In this document: one piece after another, positions 32,462 through 39,003 of the stretch
How positions within the stretch are numbered: position 1 is the stretch's first letter
Layout: each line of letters begins with the position of its first letter
Notes under the pieces: generated by a model
Seen by the model: the letters and a program-made list of their open reading frames with translations, nothing else
Told to the model about the DNA's origin: nothing
Database searches by the model: none
Program-made: the position numbers and the translations under genes
NCBI RefSeq assembly: GCF_004799445.1
Contig: NZ_SSNA01000013.1
Coordinates: forward strand, 1 to 39,116
Reading direction: 5' to 3'
DNA: 39,116 bases
Source: Bradyrhizobium sp.
GTDB lineage: Bacteria > Pseudomonadota > Alphaproteobacteria > Rhizobiales > Xanthobacteraceae

Positions 32462-32722
32462 TCAGTGGCGATCAATTAACGCCTTGTCGTGGTCCCTATC
32501 GCCATCACGGTCGTGATCTTTCTTAATGACTACAGTGTCCCGATCCCGATGTTCGCCGCGATCCCGGATGACTGTACGGTCGTTATCTCTATCACGATCG
32601 CGGTCATGCCCAGCGCCGACTGTTACTCCAGCCGGTCCGACACCAACTCCAACCTCTTCCGCGCTCGCAGGCACTGCAACACAAATGCCCGCAACGGCTG
32701 CAATTATCAAAGCGTATTTCAT
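32462..32722 (-). CDS. Secreted Asp-Arg dipeptide-repeat protein (paralog 2)
   Basis: An 86-residue paralog of the protein at 18071-18343. The parts match one for one: signal peptide (LIIAAVAGICVAVPASA), the segment EEVGVGVGPAGVTVGAGH, and the charged tail starting DRDRDRDND with later RDRGEHRDRD, KKDHDRDGDRDHD, ending in IDRH. The head region is almost identical between the two, so selection is acting on it and not only on the charged tail. GGAGAA sits 6 bases ahead of the ATG. An EcfG-like promoter lies 34 bases upstream. Function unknown; it is likely periplasmic or surface-exposed and unfolded. Its position in the sparse region suggests spread by duplication or transfer. Confidence 0.85.
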   Translation of the reverse strand: MKYALIIAAVAGICVAVPASAEEVGVGVGPAGVTVGAGHDRDRDRDNDRTVIRDRGEHRDRDTVVIKKDHDRDGDRDHDKALIDRH

Positions 32723-32755
32723 CACGTTCTCCAAATATTGTGAAGCTAGGTGGTC

Positions 32756-32780
32756 TACGTTCGAGCAATCTATTGGTTCC
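32756..32780 (-). promoter_or_regulatory. EcfG-like promoter (one mismatch)
   Basis: On the minus strand GGAAC (32780-32776), 16 bases, CGTA (32759-32756); the last base differs from CGTT. It is 33 bases ahead of the start codon of the second Asp-Arg repeat gene, a normal distance. Confidence 0.55.
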
Positions 32781-33107
32781 GACCGACCGCGTCTGATTCT
32801 CACAGGTTTCTCCAGAACGAATTTGAAGCTGCGGAAACGTCGACTGCTGCCGCACAACGCTAACCATAGCCGCGTCATCGTCGATCATATCGAGTTCGCG
32901 TGCCGCAGCACGGCTCACGCCGATAATGCGGCCGCGACTATAAGGGTCACGATTAACTTGCCGCTCGATGCGCAACCGGCGCCATAGAGCTCGGCCATAC
33001 CGCATTCAGCGTAAGCTGAGCATCATCGAACTGCTGTTAACGCAAGGGCGACGTAAAGACTGACCTAAATTGCTCACCCCCCGGCGATATGAGTTGGGCA
33101 TGGTTAC

Positions 33108-33132
33108 GGAACAATACGTTGACGACCCTGTT
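33108..33132 (+). promoter_or_regulatory. EcfG-like promoter (one mismatch)
   Basis: GGAAC (33108-33112), 16 bases, TGTT (33129-33132). It has the same one-base departure as the site at 31515. It is 62 bases upstream of the 27-residue membrane peptide gene. Confidence 0.45.
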
Positions 33133-33194
33133 TAATGCTTAGGTTCGCGGCGAGAATTAATATTGGGCGAACGCGTCCTTAATGGAGAAATCCC

Positions 33195-33278
33195 ATGGAA
33201 TTGATCCTGATTATTGTTCTGGTAGTGCTCGTGTTCGGGGGCGGTGGATATTGGGGACGTAGTCGGGGTCATTGGTGA
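33195..33278 (+). CDS. 27-residue membrane peptide (DUF3309-like)
   Basis: A very short gene: one hydrophobic run (ELILIIVLVVLVF), then GGGGYWGRSRGHW. The LLLI-GGGGYWG pattern is that of the DUF3309 small-peptide family. GGAG is 9 bases ahead of the ATG. It should be a single-helix inner-membrane peptide with a basic C-terminal tail. Function unknown. The EcfG-like promoter upstream and the ferritin-like gene downstream on the same strand suggest a stress context. Confidence 0.7.
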   Translation: MELILIIVLVVLVFGGGGYWGRSRGHW

Positions 33279-33491
33279 TAAATTCACCCGTCCGCGTCTT
33301 TGAAGCATCATCAAGCTGCTGTTCCAGCCGCGAGAAGTGCCGCAAAGACCAGCCACAATCTTCTTAGCCCATTCGACGTATTCAATAACGTGGTGATGCC
33401 GTTCGCCGCCGCGGTGAGGGCAAAAAAGAACAACGACCCATCGACACATAGCCGCAATTTTGGCGCAACCCAACTCACACACGGAGACACG

Positions 33492-33974
33492 ATGCCGCAT
33501 CCGGCAGAAGCAAAAGAAAAGGAAGCAAAATTCACCCGCAAGCAATTGATTGAAGCCCTCAACGAGGACCTGTCGCGCGAATATCAGGCGATTATTACGT
33601 ATGTGAATTACTCTCAGGTGCTGAAGGGTGCTGCCTACATGAACATCGCAGACGAGCTCGCGGTGCACGCCGGTGAAGAGTTGCAGCACGCGCTGAAGGT
33701 GGCGAGCCACATCGACTATCTCGGTGGCATGCCGTCGGTAACGCCGAAACCGGTGAAGACCTCGGAGAAGGCCGAGGACATGCTGCGCTTCGACCTCGAT
33801 AACGAGAAGGAGACAATCCGCCACTATCGACGGCGCGTTCGACAGGCTGACGCCCTAAACGAATACGCGATCGCCGAAAGCCTGCGCGGCATCCTGGTCG
33901 ACGAGCAGGATCATCTCATCGCGCTGGCGACCGCGCTCGGCATCGACGCACCGGATCCCGGTATTGCGGATTAG
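33492..33974 (+). CDS. Ferritin-like (bacterioferritin/Dps-type) protein
   Basis: A 160-residue four-helix ferritin-like protein. Candidate di-iron ligands are Glu30 (SREYQAI), Glu63/His66 in GEELQHA, Glu107 in NEKETIRHY and Glu138/His141 in VDEQDH, giving two ExxH motifs as in the family. It should bind and oxidise iron, and may store it, guarding against hydrogen peroxide chemistry. The start is the ATG at 33492 with GGAG 6 bases upstream; the longer frame from 33300 is not family-like. Its neighbours include a VIT-type transporter at 36845, also a metal handler. It may share the promoter at 33108 with the peptide gene. Confidence 0.85.
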   Translation: MPHPAEAKEKEAKFTRKQLIEALNEDLSREYQAIITYVNYSQVLKGAAYMNIADELAVHAGEELQHALKVASHIDYLGGMPSVTPKPVKTSEKAEDMLRFDLDNEKETIRHYRRRVRQADALNEYAIAESLRGILVDEQDHLIALATALGIDAPDPGIAD

Positions 33975-34111
33975 CCAAACGAATTGCCGATGCGTTGTGC
34001 CGGTTTGGTATCTCGCAAGGAGCAGGAAGCCGTTTGCTGCGCAAATGCGCTCTTCAGGACGCTTGCACTCTCCCACCAAATGACGTGGCGCGCTTTGAAA
34101 CTCAATCCCAC

Positions 34112-34137
34112 GGAACTTACCGGACCCTCCGGCCGTT
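34112..34137 (+). promoter_or_regulatory. EcfG-type stress promoter (perfect match)
   Basis: GGAAC (34112-34116), 17 bases, CGTT (34134-34137). Full match to the EcfG consensus. It is 40 bases upstream of the two-helix membrane protein gene at 34178, an ideal distance. Confidence 0.78.
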
Positions 34138-34177
34138 GCCTTCACGTAACCCTCGGTTTGATCCGGAAAGGATTGCC

Positions 34178-34420
34178 ATGTCGACACGCTTTCAGATCGC
34201 TGCGCTGGTGTTCATGATGACGAACGCCGTCGCGTTCGGCATCGGTATCGTTCCCATACTGATGATTCCCGCGTTCGCCAACCACGCGTTCGAGGCCATT
34301 CCCGCCGTCGTGCTGGCAAGCTTCGCGGTCAGCGCGCCCCTGTCCTGGTTCATCGCTCCGCGCCTGCGGGCGAGATACTGGCGGACCCAACCCCAAAAGG
34401 CTCTTCCGCGGCCTCGTTAG
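34178..34420 (+). CDS. 80-residue two-helix membrane protein
   Basis: Two hydrophobic segments (about 6-30, IAALVFMMTNAVAFGIGIVPILMI, and about 40-60, IPAVVLASFAVSAPLSWFI), then a basic tail (RLRARYWRTQPQKALPRPR), so both ends are likely cytoplasmic. AAAGGA is 6 bases ahead of the ATG. I do not recognise a named family. Its EcfG promoter is one of the two perfect ones in the window, so it is likely a general stress response member. Confidence 0.8.
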   Translation: MSTRFQIAALVFMMTNAVAFGIGIVPILMIPAFANHAFEAIPAVVLASFAVSAPLSWFIAPRLRARYWRTQPQKALPRPR

Positions 34421-34496
34421 CGCGATATCGCTGTGCAATATTGCTCATTACGCGGAAAATTTGGGAACTCGCCCTCTGCGCCGGCTTGATGTCGAG

Positions 34497-34717
34497 GGAA
34501 TGATGACCCTTGGCGAGGTCGTACAGGTTGCCGCGGCCTTCGTCGTCGTCCAGGGCGCCTTCAACTGGATGACCGACAGCTATGCCGCATCTCGGAGTGG
34601 GCGGCTTCGGCCAACCGCGTGGCATCGCTGGCGCTGGACCAGATCGACGGCAGACAAGCCCCGGCGCCGTCGCGAGAACCGACTGCAATGAATTCACAGA
34701 CCCCGCAGCGACGCTGA
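34497..34717 (+). pseudogene. Frameshifted remnant of an ABC transporter membrane domain (SbmA/YddA-like)
   Basis: One frame reads GMMTLGEVVQVAAAFVVVQGAFNWMTDSYA and then loses sense; one base later the next frame continues ISEWAASANRVASLALDQIDG and runs to a stop at 34715-34717. Together they match the end of the transmembrane domain of SbmA/BacA-type or YddA-type ABC exporters (LGxxMQxxxAFxxVQxxxxWxxDxYxxLAEWxAxxxRLxxL). So a single-base deletion near 34585, plus loss of everything upstream and of the ATPase part, leaves about 220 bases. There is no start region. It is a dead fragment and another sign of rearrangement here. Confidence 0.6.
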
Positions 34718-34818
34718 CGAGCGACTGGATTTTATATTCCCCTCTGTGGCCTGGGCCACTGACAGGCCGTGCATCGCCGTGCCATGATTGAGCCTGCCTG
34801 TTTCAAGGAAGTGGCGCG

Positions 34819-35133
34819 GTGCTGGATTCGGATCATTCGCGGGAGCTTGAGCTGGAAAACATGCGCCTAACGTCGGGCTGCATGCGGATGGGCCACGGCG
34901 ACCTCGGCGCGGCCCTGAAATCCGAGATTCAGCGGCTGGCCGGCGGACAGCCGGCCGATCGGGAGTCCGCACGAAAGCACGAACTCGCCTGCCTCCGCAT
35001 GGCGGCCGACTGCATGCATTTGGTCGGCCGGATCCGGACCCCCGACCTGCAGCGGCATTTCCTGGAGCTGGCCAGGCTGTTGACTGCGGCGGCGGAGTCG
35101 GCCGTTGTCCCGGCGTTTGCGCCTTCAGTCTGA
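34819..35133 (+). CDS. 104-residue Cys/Met-rich helical protein
   Basis: Starts at GTG 34819 with AAGGAAG about 9 bases upstream. Soluble and helical. It seems to hold two copies of a unit of about 27 residues: MRLTSGCMRMGHGDLGAALK and LRMAADCMHLVGRIRTPDLQ, each with Cys-Met at the same place and a following Leu-rich helix. I recall the second unit (CMxLxxxxxxPxLQxHFLxxA) from many short hypothetical proteins of Bradyrhizobium. Function unknown. It lies convergent to the Crp/Fnr gene at 35145 with an 11-base gap. Confidence 0.7.
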   Translation: MLDSDHSRELELENMRLTSGCMRMGHGDLGAALKSEIQRLAGGQPADRESARKHELACLRMAADCMHLVGRIRTPDLQRHFLELARLLTAAAESAVVPAFAPSV

Positions 35134-35144
35134 ACCCTGTCCAC

Positions 35145-35900
35145 TCACCTCTTGCGTTGCCCGGTATCTCCCTGGACTGCGGTCGCGGGTGGCATCAGGA
35201 ATGCATCGAACCGTTCCTTGACGATGGCGTAGCATTCGCAAGAAGCTTTCTCGAGTCCGGCCCGATCGACGACCTGGATCTTGCCTCGCCGATAGCTGAT
35301 GAGCCCCGCCGTCTGCAGCGCCTGTGCCGCCATGGTCACCGATTTGCGGTTGGCGCCGAGCATCTCTGACAGGAATTCGTGGGTGTAGGGCAGCGCTTCG
35401 CCCTCGGCGCGGTCATGCATCATCAAGAGCCAGCGGCACATCCGCTCTTCCGTACTGTGAAGGGCGTTGCACGCGACAGTCTGCTGGACCTGCGACAGCA
35501 GCGTTTCCGAGTAGCTGACGAACAGGTTGCGGACGTGTTCACTGTTCTTGAACTCCGATTGCAGCAGCTCGATCGGGCAGCGGACCATGCCGCCCTCGAA
35601 TTGTACCAGGCAACGGTTGAACGACACCCGGCTATACATGGCCGCGAACAGGCCGAATGCGCCCTCGCGGCCGATGTTCGCGGTCTCGATGGCCGAGCCG
35701 TTCTCCAGCACCGTCAACAGCGACAGAACCGAGCCTTCCGGAAAATAGGCATGCTTGAGCAACCCACCCGCATCGCAGACCACGGCGCCCAGCTTGAGCG
35801 TGACCGGTTCGAGATGGGGATCGATCCGCTTACGGCTTGAAGGCTCCAGCGCGCCCAGCAAACGGTTGCCCTGCGGCCCGACAATTCGAAGTTTCGGCAT
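35145..35900 (-). CDS. Crp/Fnr-family transcriptional regulator (A)
   Basis: About 251 residues. The N-terminal beta-roll domain (about 20-145) has YFPEGSVLSLLTVLENG and IETANIGREGAFGL, but lacks the FGE...R-S/T phosphate-binding set of true cAMP receptors, so it probably senses something else or nothing. The C-terminal Crp-type helix-turn-helix (about 165-230) shows STEERMCRWLLMM, THEFLSEMLGANRKSVTMAAQALQTAGLISYRRGKIQVVD. No Cys cluster of FNR type is seen. The start is taken at the ATG 35900 (MPKLRI); a TTG three codons earlier (35909) is an alternative. It lies downstream of regulator B on the same strand with a gap of about 65 bases. Confidence 0.92.
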   Translation of the reverse strand: MPKLRIVGPQGNRLLGALEPSSRKRIDPHLEPVTLKLGAVVCDAGGLLKHAYFPEGSVLSLLTVLENGSAIETANIGREGAFGLFAAMYSRVSFNRCLVQFEGGMVRCPIELLQSEFKNSEHVRNLFVSYSETLLSQVQQTVACNALHSTEERMCRWLLMMHDRAEGEALPYTHEFLSEMLGANRKSVTMAAQALQTAGLISYRRGKIQVVDRAGLEKASCECYAIVKERFDAFLMPPATAVQGDTGQRKR

Positions 35901-35965
35901 TCGGTCCAACCTTGTCTGTTTCGCAATACTCCAGGCGCGGGTGGCAAAACATGGCCCCCGGCAGG

Positions 35966-36640
35966 CTAGTCCCTGCGTATCTGCGGCGTGTCGTGAAGAA
36001 CGGCGTTCAGCAGCGAATGATGGACCTCGATCTCGCCATTGTAGCTGATGAAACCGAGCTTGCGGAATCTGTTCATGAAGAAGCTGACGCGGGAACGGGT
36101 GGTGCCGATCATCTCCGCCAAGATTTCCTGGCTGACCTGAACCTTGATCGGCTGCGGGCTGCCGGCCTTGCCGAAGTTCGCCAACAGCAGCAGCAGCCGC
36201 GCCAGCCGCTTCTCGCTCGAATTGAAGAGTTGATCGATCAGATCCTCTTCAATTCGGCTGTTGCGCGACAGCAGATACGACATGAAGAGCTCGGAGAATT
36301 TCGGCTCGCTGTGAAGGACGGCAAGCATCGCGGTCTTGGTGATGGCGGTGATCTCGCAATCTTCCAGCGCCCTGGTCGTGGAGATCCGTAGCGGATGGCC
36401 GTTCAGGCACCCCTCGCCGAAGAACTGCCCGGGCTCGAAAATTCCGACCACCGCTTCCTTGCCCTGCTCGGACAGCACGACAACTTTGACCCTGCCCTTC
36501 AGGACGTAGAAGACCTTGTCCGCCACTTCCCCCTGCGAAAACACGGTCTCGTTCTTGCGGAAGGTCAGGACGGTCTTTCCATCGCCGACCTTCGCGAGGA
36601 AGGCCTGAGGGTCAAACTCATTCCTTGCGGATTTTGCCAA
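35966..36640 (-). CDS. Crp/Fnr-family transcriptional regulator (B)
   Basis: A 224-residue regulator starting at TTG (36638-36640), supported by a strong GGAGGTGA site 4 bases upstream. The cyclic-nucleotide domain is closer to the canonical one than in regulator A: GQFFGEGCLNGHPLRISTTRA keeps the FGE Glu and an Arg in the phosphate cassette, though Ser is replaced by Ile. The helix-turn-helix (QEILAEMIGTTRSRVSFFMNRFRKLGFI) is standard. No N-terminal Fe-S cysteines are seen. A FixK/FNR-type box lies 86 bases upstream of its start in the divergent promoter region with the VIT gene, so self-regulation or FixK control is possible. Confidence 0.93.
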   Translation of the reverse strand: MAKSARNEFDPQAFLAKVGDGKTVLTFRKNETVFSQGEVADKVFYVLKGRVKVVVLSEQGKEAVVGIFEPGQFFGEGCLNGHPLRISTTRALEDCEITAITKTAMLAVLHSEPKFSELFMSYLLSRNSRIEEDLIDQLFNSSEKRLARLLLLLANFGKAGSPQPIKVQVSQEILAEMIGTTRSRVSFFMNRFRKLGFISYNGEIEVHHSLLNAVLHDTPQIRRD

Positions 36641-36725
36641 CGCTCACCTCCCGGATCGCGATCAGCCCTGCAACCTAATTTCCGGTCAACGCAATTATAA
36701 GTATAATGTCTGGTAACGGACATAA

Positions 36726-36739
36726 TTGACTTGAGTCAA
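36726..36739. promoter_or_regulatory. FixK/FNR-type box between regulator B and the VIT gene
   Basis: TTGACTTGAGTCAA: perfect inverted halves TTGAC and GTCAA with four bases between, fitting the TTGA-N6-TCAA consensus of rhizobial FixK/FNR sites. It is 86 bases upstream of regulator B and 105 bases upstream of the VIT gene, so it can serve either. AT-rich sequence (around 36695-36715) beside it may be a promoter -10 region. Confidence 0.6.
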
Positions 36740-36844
36740 ACGGTTTTGGCTGCGCCGCCGCAGTTTATTTTGACCCAGTGAGCCGCGGATGCTTCGCATT
36801 CGCACAGACCAACCATCGGGCTCAAAAGCTTCACGGAAGAATCC

Positions 36845-37549
36845 ATGAGCCGTCCCCACCGCCTTCACAAAGAGACCCATCTCGTCGATCGCATCGGGTG
36901 GCTGAGGGCGGCGGTGCTTGGAGCCAACGACGGAATTATCTCAACCGCAAGCTTGATCGTCGGCGTAGCCGCGGCGGCTGCAAAACAAAATGACGTCCTG
37001 ATCGCGGGAGTCGCGGGGTTGGTCGCCGGCGCCATGTCGATGGCCGCCGGAGAGTATGTCTCCGTGAGTTCGCAGTCTGACACCGAGAAGGCGGATCTCG
37101 CACGAGAGGGACGCGAGCTGCGTAGCAACCCTGAGGCAGAGCTCGAGGAGCTTGCCGAGATCTACGTCAAGCGCGGGCTCGAGCATGATCTTGCCCGGCA
37201 GGTTGCAGGGCAACTCATGAAGAAGGATGCGCTCGGCGCCCATGCTCGCGACGAACTGGGCATTTCTCAGATGACCACCGCGCGGCCGGTCCAAGCGGCC
37301 CTCACGTCGGCCGTGACATTCTCCGTAGGTGCAGCCATGCCGTTGCTGATGGTCGTCGTGTCACCTTCGAACATGCTGGTCCCGGTAACGTCGGCGGCAT
37401 CGCTGGGCTTTCTCGCGTTTCTCGGCGCGGTCGGCGCGAGGGCAGGTGGTGCGAATATTCTGCGCGCGACCATCCGGGTAACGTTCTGGGGAGCGTTGGC
37501 GCTCGGGATCACCGCCGGGATCGGAAAGCTGTTTGGTACGATCCTCTGA
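36845..37549 (+). CDS. VIT1/CCC1-family iron/manganese transporter
   Basis: A 234-residue membrane protein of the VIT (vacuolar iron transporter-like) family. The conserved start LVDRIGWLRAAVLGANDGIISTASLIVGVA and the second-helix motif GLVAGAMSMAAGEYVSVSSQSDTEKADLAREGREL are intact, including the acid residues in the helical segment that bind divalent metal. A cytosolic helical hairpin (about 75-150) separates helices 2 and 3, and three more helices follow. Members export or sequester Fe2+ or Mn2+ out of the cytoplasm. GGAAG is 6 bases ahead of the ATG. The ferritin-like gene at 33492 points to iron handling. A FixK/FNR box upstream hints at oxygen-linked control. Confidence 0.93.
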   Translation: MSRPHRLHKETHLVDRIGWLRAAVLGANDGIISTASLIVGVAAAAAKQNDVLIAGVAGLVAGAMSMAAGEYVSVSSQSDTEKADLAREGRELRSNPEAELEELAEIYVKRGLEHDLARQVAGQLMKKDALGAHARDELGISQMTTARPVQAALTSAVTFSVGAAMPLLMVVVSPSNMLVPVTSAASLGFLAFLGAVGARAGGANILRATIRVTFWGALALGITAGIGKLFGTIL

Positions 37550-37897
37550 AGACCACCGTTCGTCAGGTGGCCATGATCGGCCAAGCCGGCTTTGAGATCT
37601 AAATCCGCGGCCGGCTCGACGAATTGAGGCGCCGACCTTCATGCGCCGTTCTGCCGGGGGAGTGGAATGGTAGCGGGAGAGGGACTCGATACCACAAACC
37701 GAAATAATTCAACAAAAACAATAAACTACCGAGGCGGCCAGCCGCATGTGTCCGGTGTCTGTGATACAGGTGCGAGCGCTTTTTGGCAACCTCAGCTCTT
37801 TGAAGTTTAAGTACAGCACTAATTGGCCCGTCGCGGCGCACCCGAACGAATCTGTGGTGTACGCGGCAAGGGGCCGCCCGAAGGCGGCCCCGAAGGA
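37550..37897. other. Gap after the VIT gene
   Basis: About 348 bases. A short stem (CCACC/GGTGG, 37553-37570) follows the VIT stop and a strong GC stem (37870-37891) belongs to the next gene. Overlapping open frames on both strands have no ribosome site or protein-like sequence. Nothing else is seen. Confidence 0.5.
37870..37891 (-). terminator. GC hairpin after the mobile-region-type small gene
   Basis: GGGGCCGCC-CGAA-GGCGGCCCC, a perfect 9-base-pair stem, 6 bases past the stop on the minus strand. It is followed by only TTG, so it is a weak classic terminator but a stable 3' end. Confidence 0.55.
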
Positions 37898-38113
37898 TCA
37901 GGCGGCTTCGCCTGCCGGTACGTCGGCCTCTTCGACCTTCGGCTTGCGAATGACGATTTCCGCGCCGTTGAGCGGGAGATAGTCGATCTTCACGTTGAAG
38001 CCCCAACCGTCGCTGTGGACCCACGCAGCGCCTATCGGCTGCCAGAAACTGCGTTCAACGTTCTTGGTCACGGCGTAAACCCGGTGGCTCGGGCGGTTGT
38101 CTGTCTTGCTCAT
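37898..38113 (-). CDS. Conserved small protein, type found in rhizobial mobile regions
   Basis: A 71-residue soluble protein: SHRVYAVTKNVERSFWQPIGAAWVHSDGWGFNVKIDYLPLNGAEIVIRKP then an acidic tail. I recall close relatives of the form HRVYAVTKxxxxSFWxxIGAAWxHxDGKGFxxKLDYLPLNxxExVIR on rhizobial plasmids and islands, often near relaxase or conjugation genes; no function is known. The start is the ATG at 38113 with AAAGGA 7 bases upstream; the longer frame to 38308 is low-complexity. No conjugation gene is in the window. Supports the view that this end is an accessory region. Confidence 0.8.
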   Translation of the reverse strand: MSKTDNRPSHRVYAVTKNVERSFWQPIGAAWVHSDGWGFNVKIDYLPLNGAEIVIRKPKVEEADVPAGEAA

Positions 38114-38620
38114 GTGATATTCCTTTCGTCTTGGTTTGAAAGCCATGCACCTTGTGCGACTTCGTGGGGCACAAAGGCCCGCGCGGAACAGCGGCGCGTT
38201 CAAAGGCGGCCCGCAGGGCACCGCGAAGCGGCGCGGAGTTGGCAGGGAGCCGAAGGCGACCGAAACGAGCGGCCTTGAAGGCGATGCGCGCGCGGGCATA
38301 AGCCCCATAAATTCGAAGGCGCTGGTATTGGCTTTCTGATCGAAAGGAACATCAATGGAATGAGCGACCGACGCCCTTAACCGCCGAACATGGAAAGTGG
38401 GCCGAAGCGCCTGGCATTGCGCTTAACAGGTGCGCACAGAGAACGGTGACAAATGTGGAAATCGTCTAACGATTAGCCCAGATCGAGACCGTCGGTGATG
38501 GAGCCTGTTCTACCCCCCAACAACAGACATGAGGCGACTGCTTCGGCATGTCCGTTTTGTGCCAACATGCGACATTGGCGCTGCTCTGAAATGGGTAGAG
38601 GCCGCCAACTGAGGCGGGCC
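38114..38620. other. Gap with a dispersed repeat
   Basis: About 500 bases without a supported gene. The left half is GC-rich with several small inverted repeats; the right half contains the dispersed repeat at 38513-38600. A minus-strand frame 38466-38723 reads through the repeat and is not a gene. Confidence 0.5.
38513..38600. repeat. Dispersed intergenic repeat of the Bradyrhizobium type
   Basis: On the minus strand the sequence around 38590-38520 (GCCAATGTCGCATGTTGGCA, then CGGACATGCCGAAGCAGTCG and CATGTCTGTTGTTGGGG) is of a kind I remember as scattered widely between genes in Bradyrhizobium and relatives, where its translation gives recurrent ACWHKTDMP-like false proteins. GCATGT (38546) and ACATGC (38565) form an inner inverted repeat. 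Only one copy is here. Recognition is from memory. Confidence 0.45.
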
Positions 38621-38860
38621 TTATGTCGGGTGCCGTAGCTCGCCCGCGAGCCAGCCCAAGGAATCCGATTTCATTGGATCGGTTGCGACCGTCACTGTGA
38701 TGACGTGATCGCACTTGCCGCACTCAAAATTGCGTAAATCGTACCCTTTTGGGCCGGGCATGATCCGAGCCAGGTTCATGCGGTTCTGACATGACGGACA
38801 GCGAGGCCGCTCGATTGCGGTGAGGGACGGGCCGGACGTATGGGAATGGGAATCAGGCAT
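38621..38860 (-). CDS. Small zinc-ribbon-like protein
   Basis: A 79-residue soluble protein from the ATG at 38860, which has AGGGGTG about 8 bases upstream; a GTG at 38908 would add 16 residues. Two CxxC knuckles, CPSCQNRM and CGKCDH, are about 28 residues apart with KGYDLRNFEC between, the layout of a treble-clef or ribbon zinc site. A His-containing N-terminus (DSHSHTSG) precedes it. It then ends LGWLAGELRHPT. I have seen similar short proteins in Bradyrhizobium genomes; no function is known. Confidence 0.75.
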   Translation of the reverse strand: MPDSHSHTSGPSLTAIERPRCPSCQNRMNLARIMPGPKGYDLRNFECGKCDHVITVTVATDPMKSDSLGWLAGELRHPT

Positions 38861-38987
38861 GTGATGCACCCCTGTTAGATCAGGCGGGAGCGCGACGCTC
38901 TCAGTCACCGATAACTGCCGAGGTTGGGGCGGTGATAAATGGAACTAGATTCCCCTTATGTCGGGGAGTCGATTTAAAAATGGAACC

Positions 38988-39003
38988 TACGTAGTTCTAC
39001 GTA
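38988..39003 (+). promoter_or_regulatory. TACGTA-N4-TACGTA palindrome, second copy of the motif
   Basis: TACGTA-GTTC-TACGTA followed by AAA: a perfect 6-4-6 inverted repeat. It matches the minus-strand site at 17911-17896 (TACGGA-GTTT-TCCGTA-AAA) at 13 of 16 positions, including the GTTY spacer and the following A-run. It reads toward the right edge, where the controlled gene would lie outside the window. Confidence 0.5.

Larger units (their letters stand above)
32723..33194. other. Gap holding two outward stress-type promoters
   Basis: About 470 bases without a supported gene. An EcfG-like site points left (32756-32780) and another points right (33108-33132). Open frames between them overlap each other on both strands and have no ribosome sites. 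Nothing else is recognised. Confidence 0.55.

Noticed and set aside
38466..38723. 85-codon minus-strand frame near the zinc-ribbon gene
   Set aside because: It reads through a dispersed repeat and overlaps the zinc-ribbon gene in another phase.
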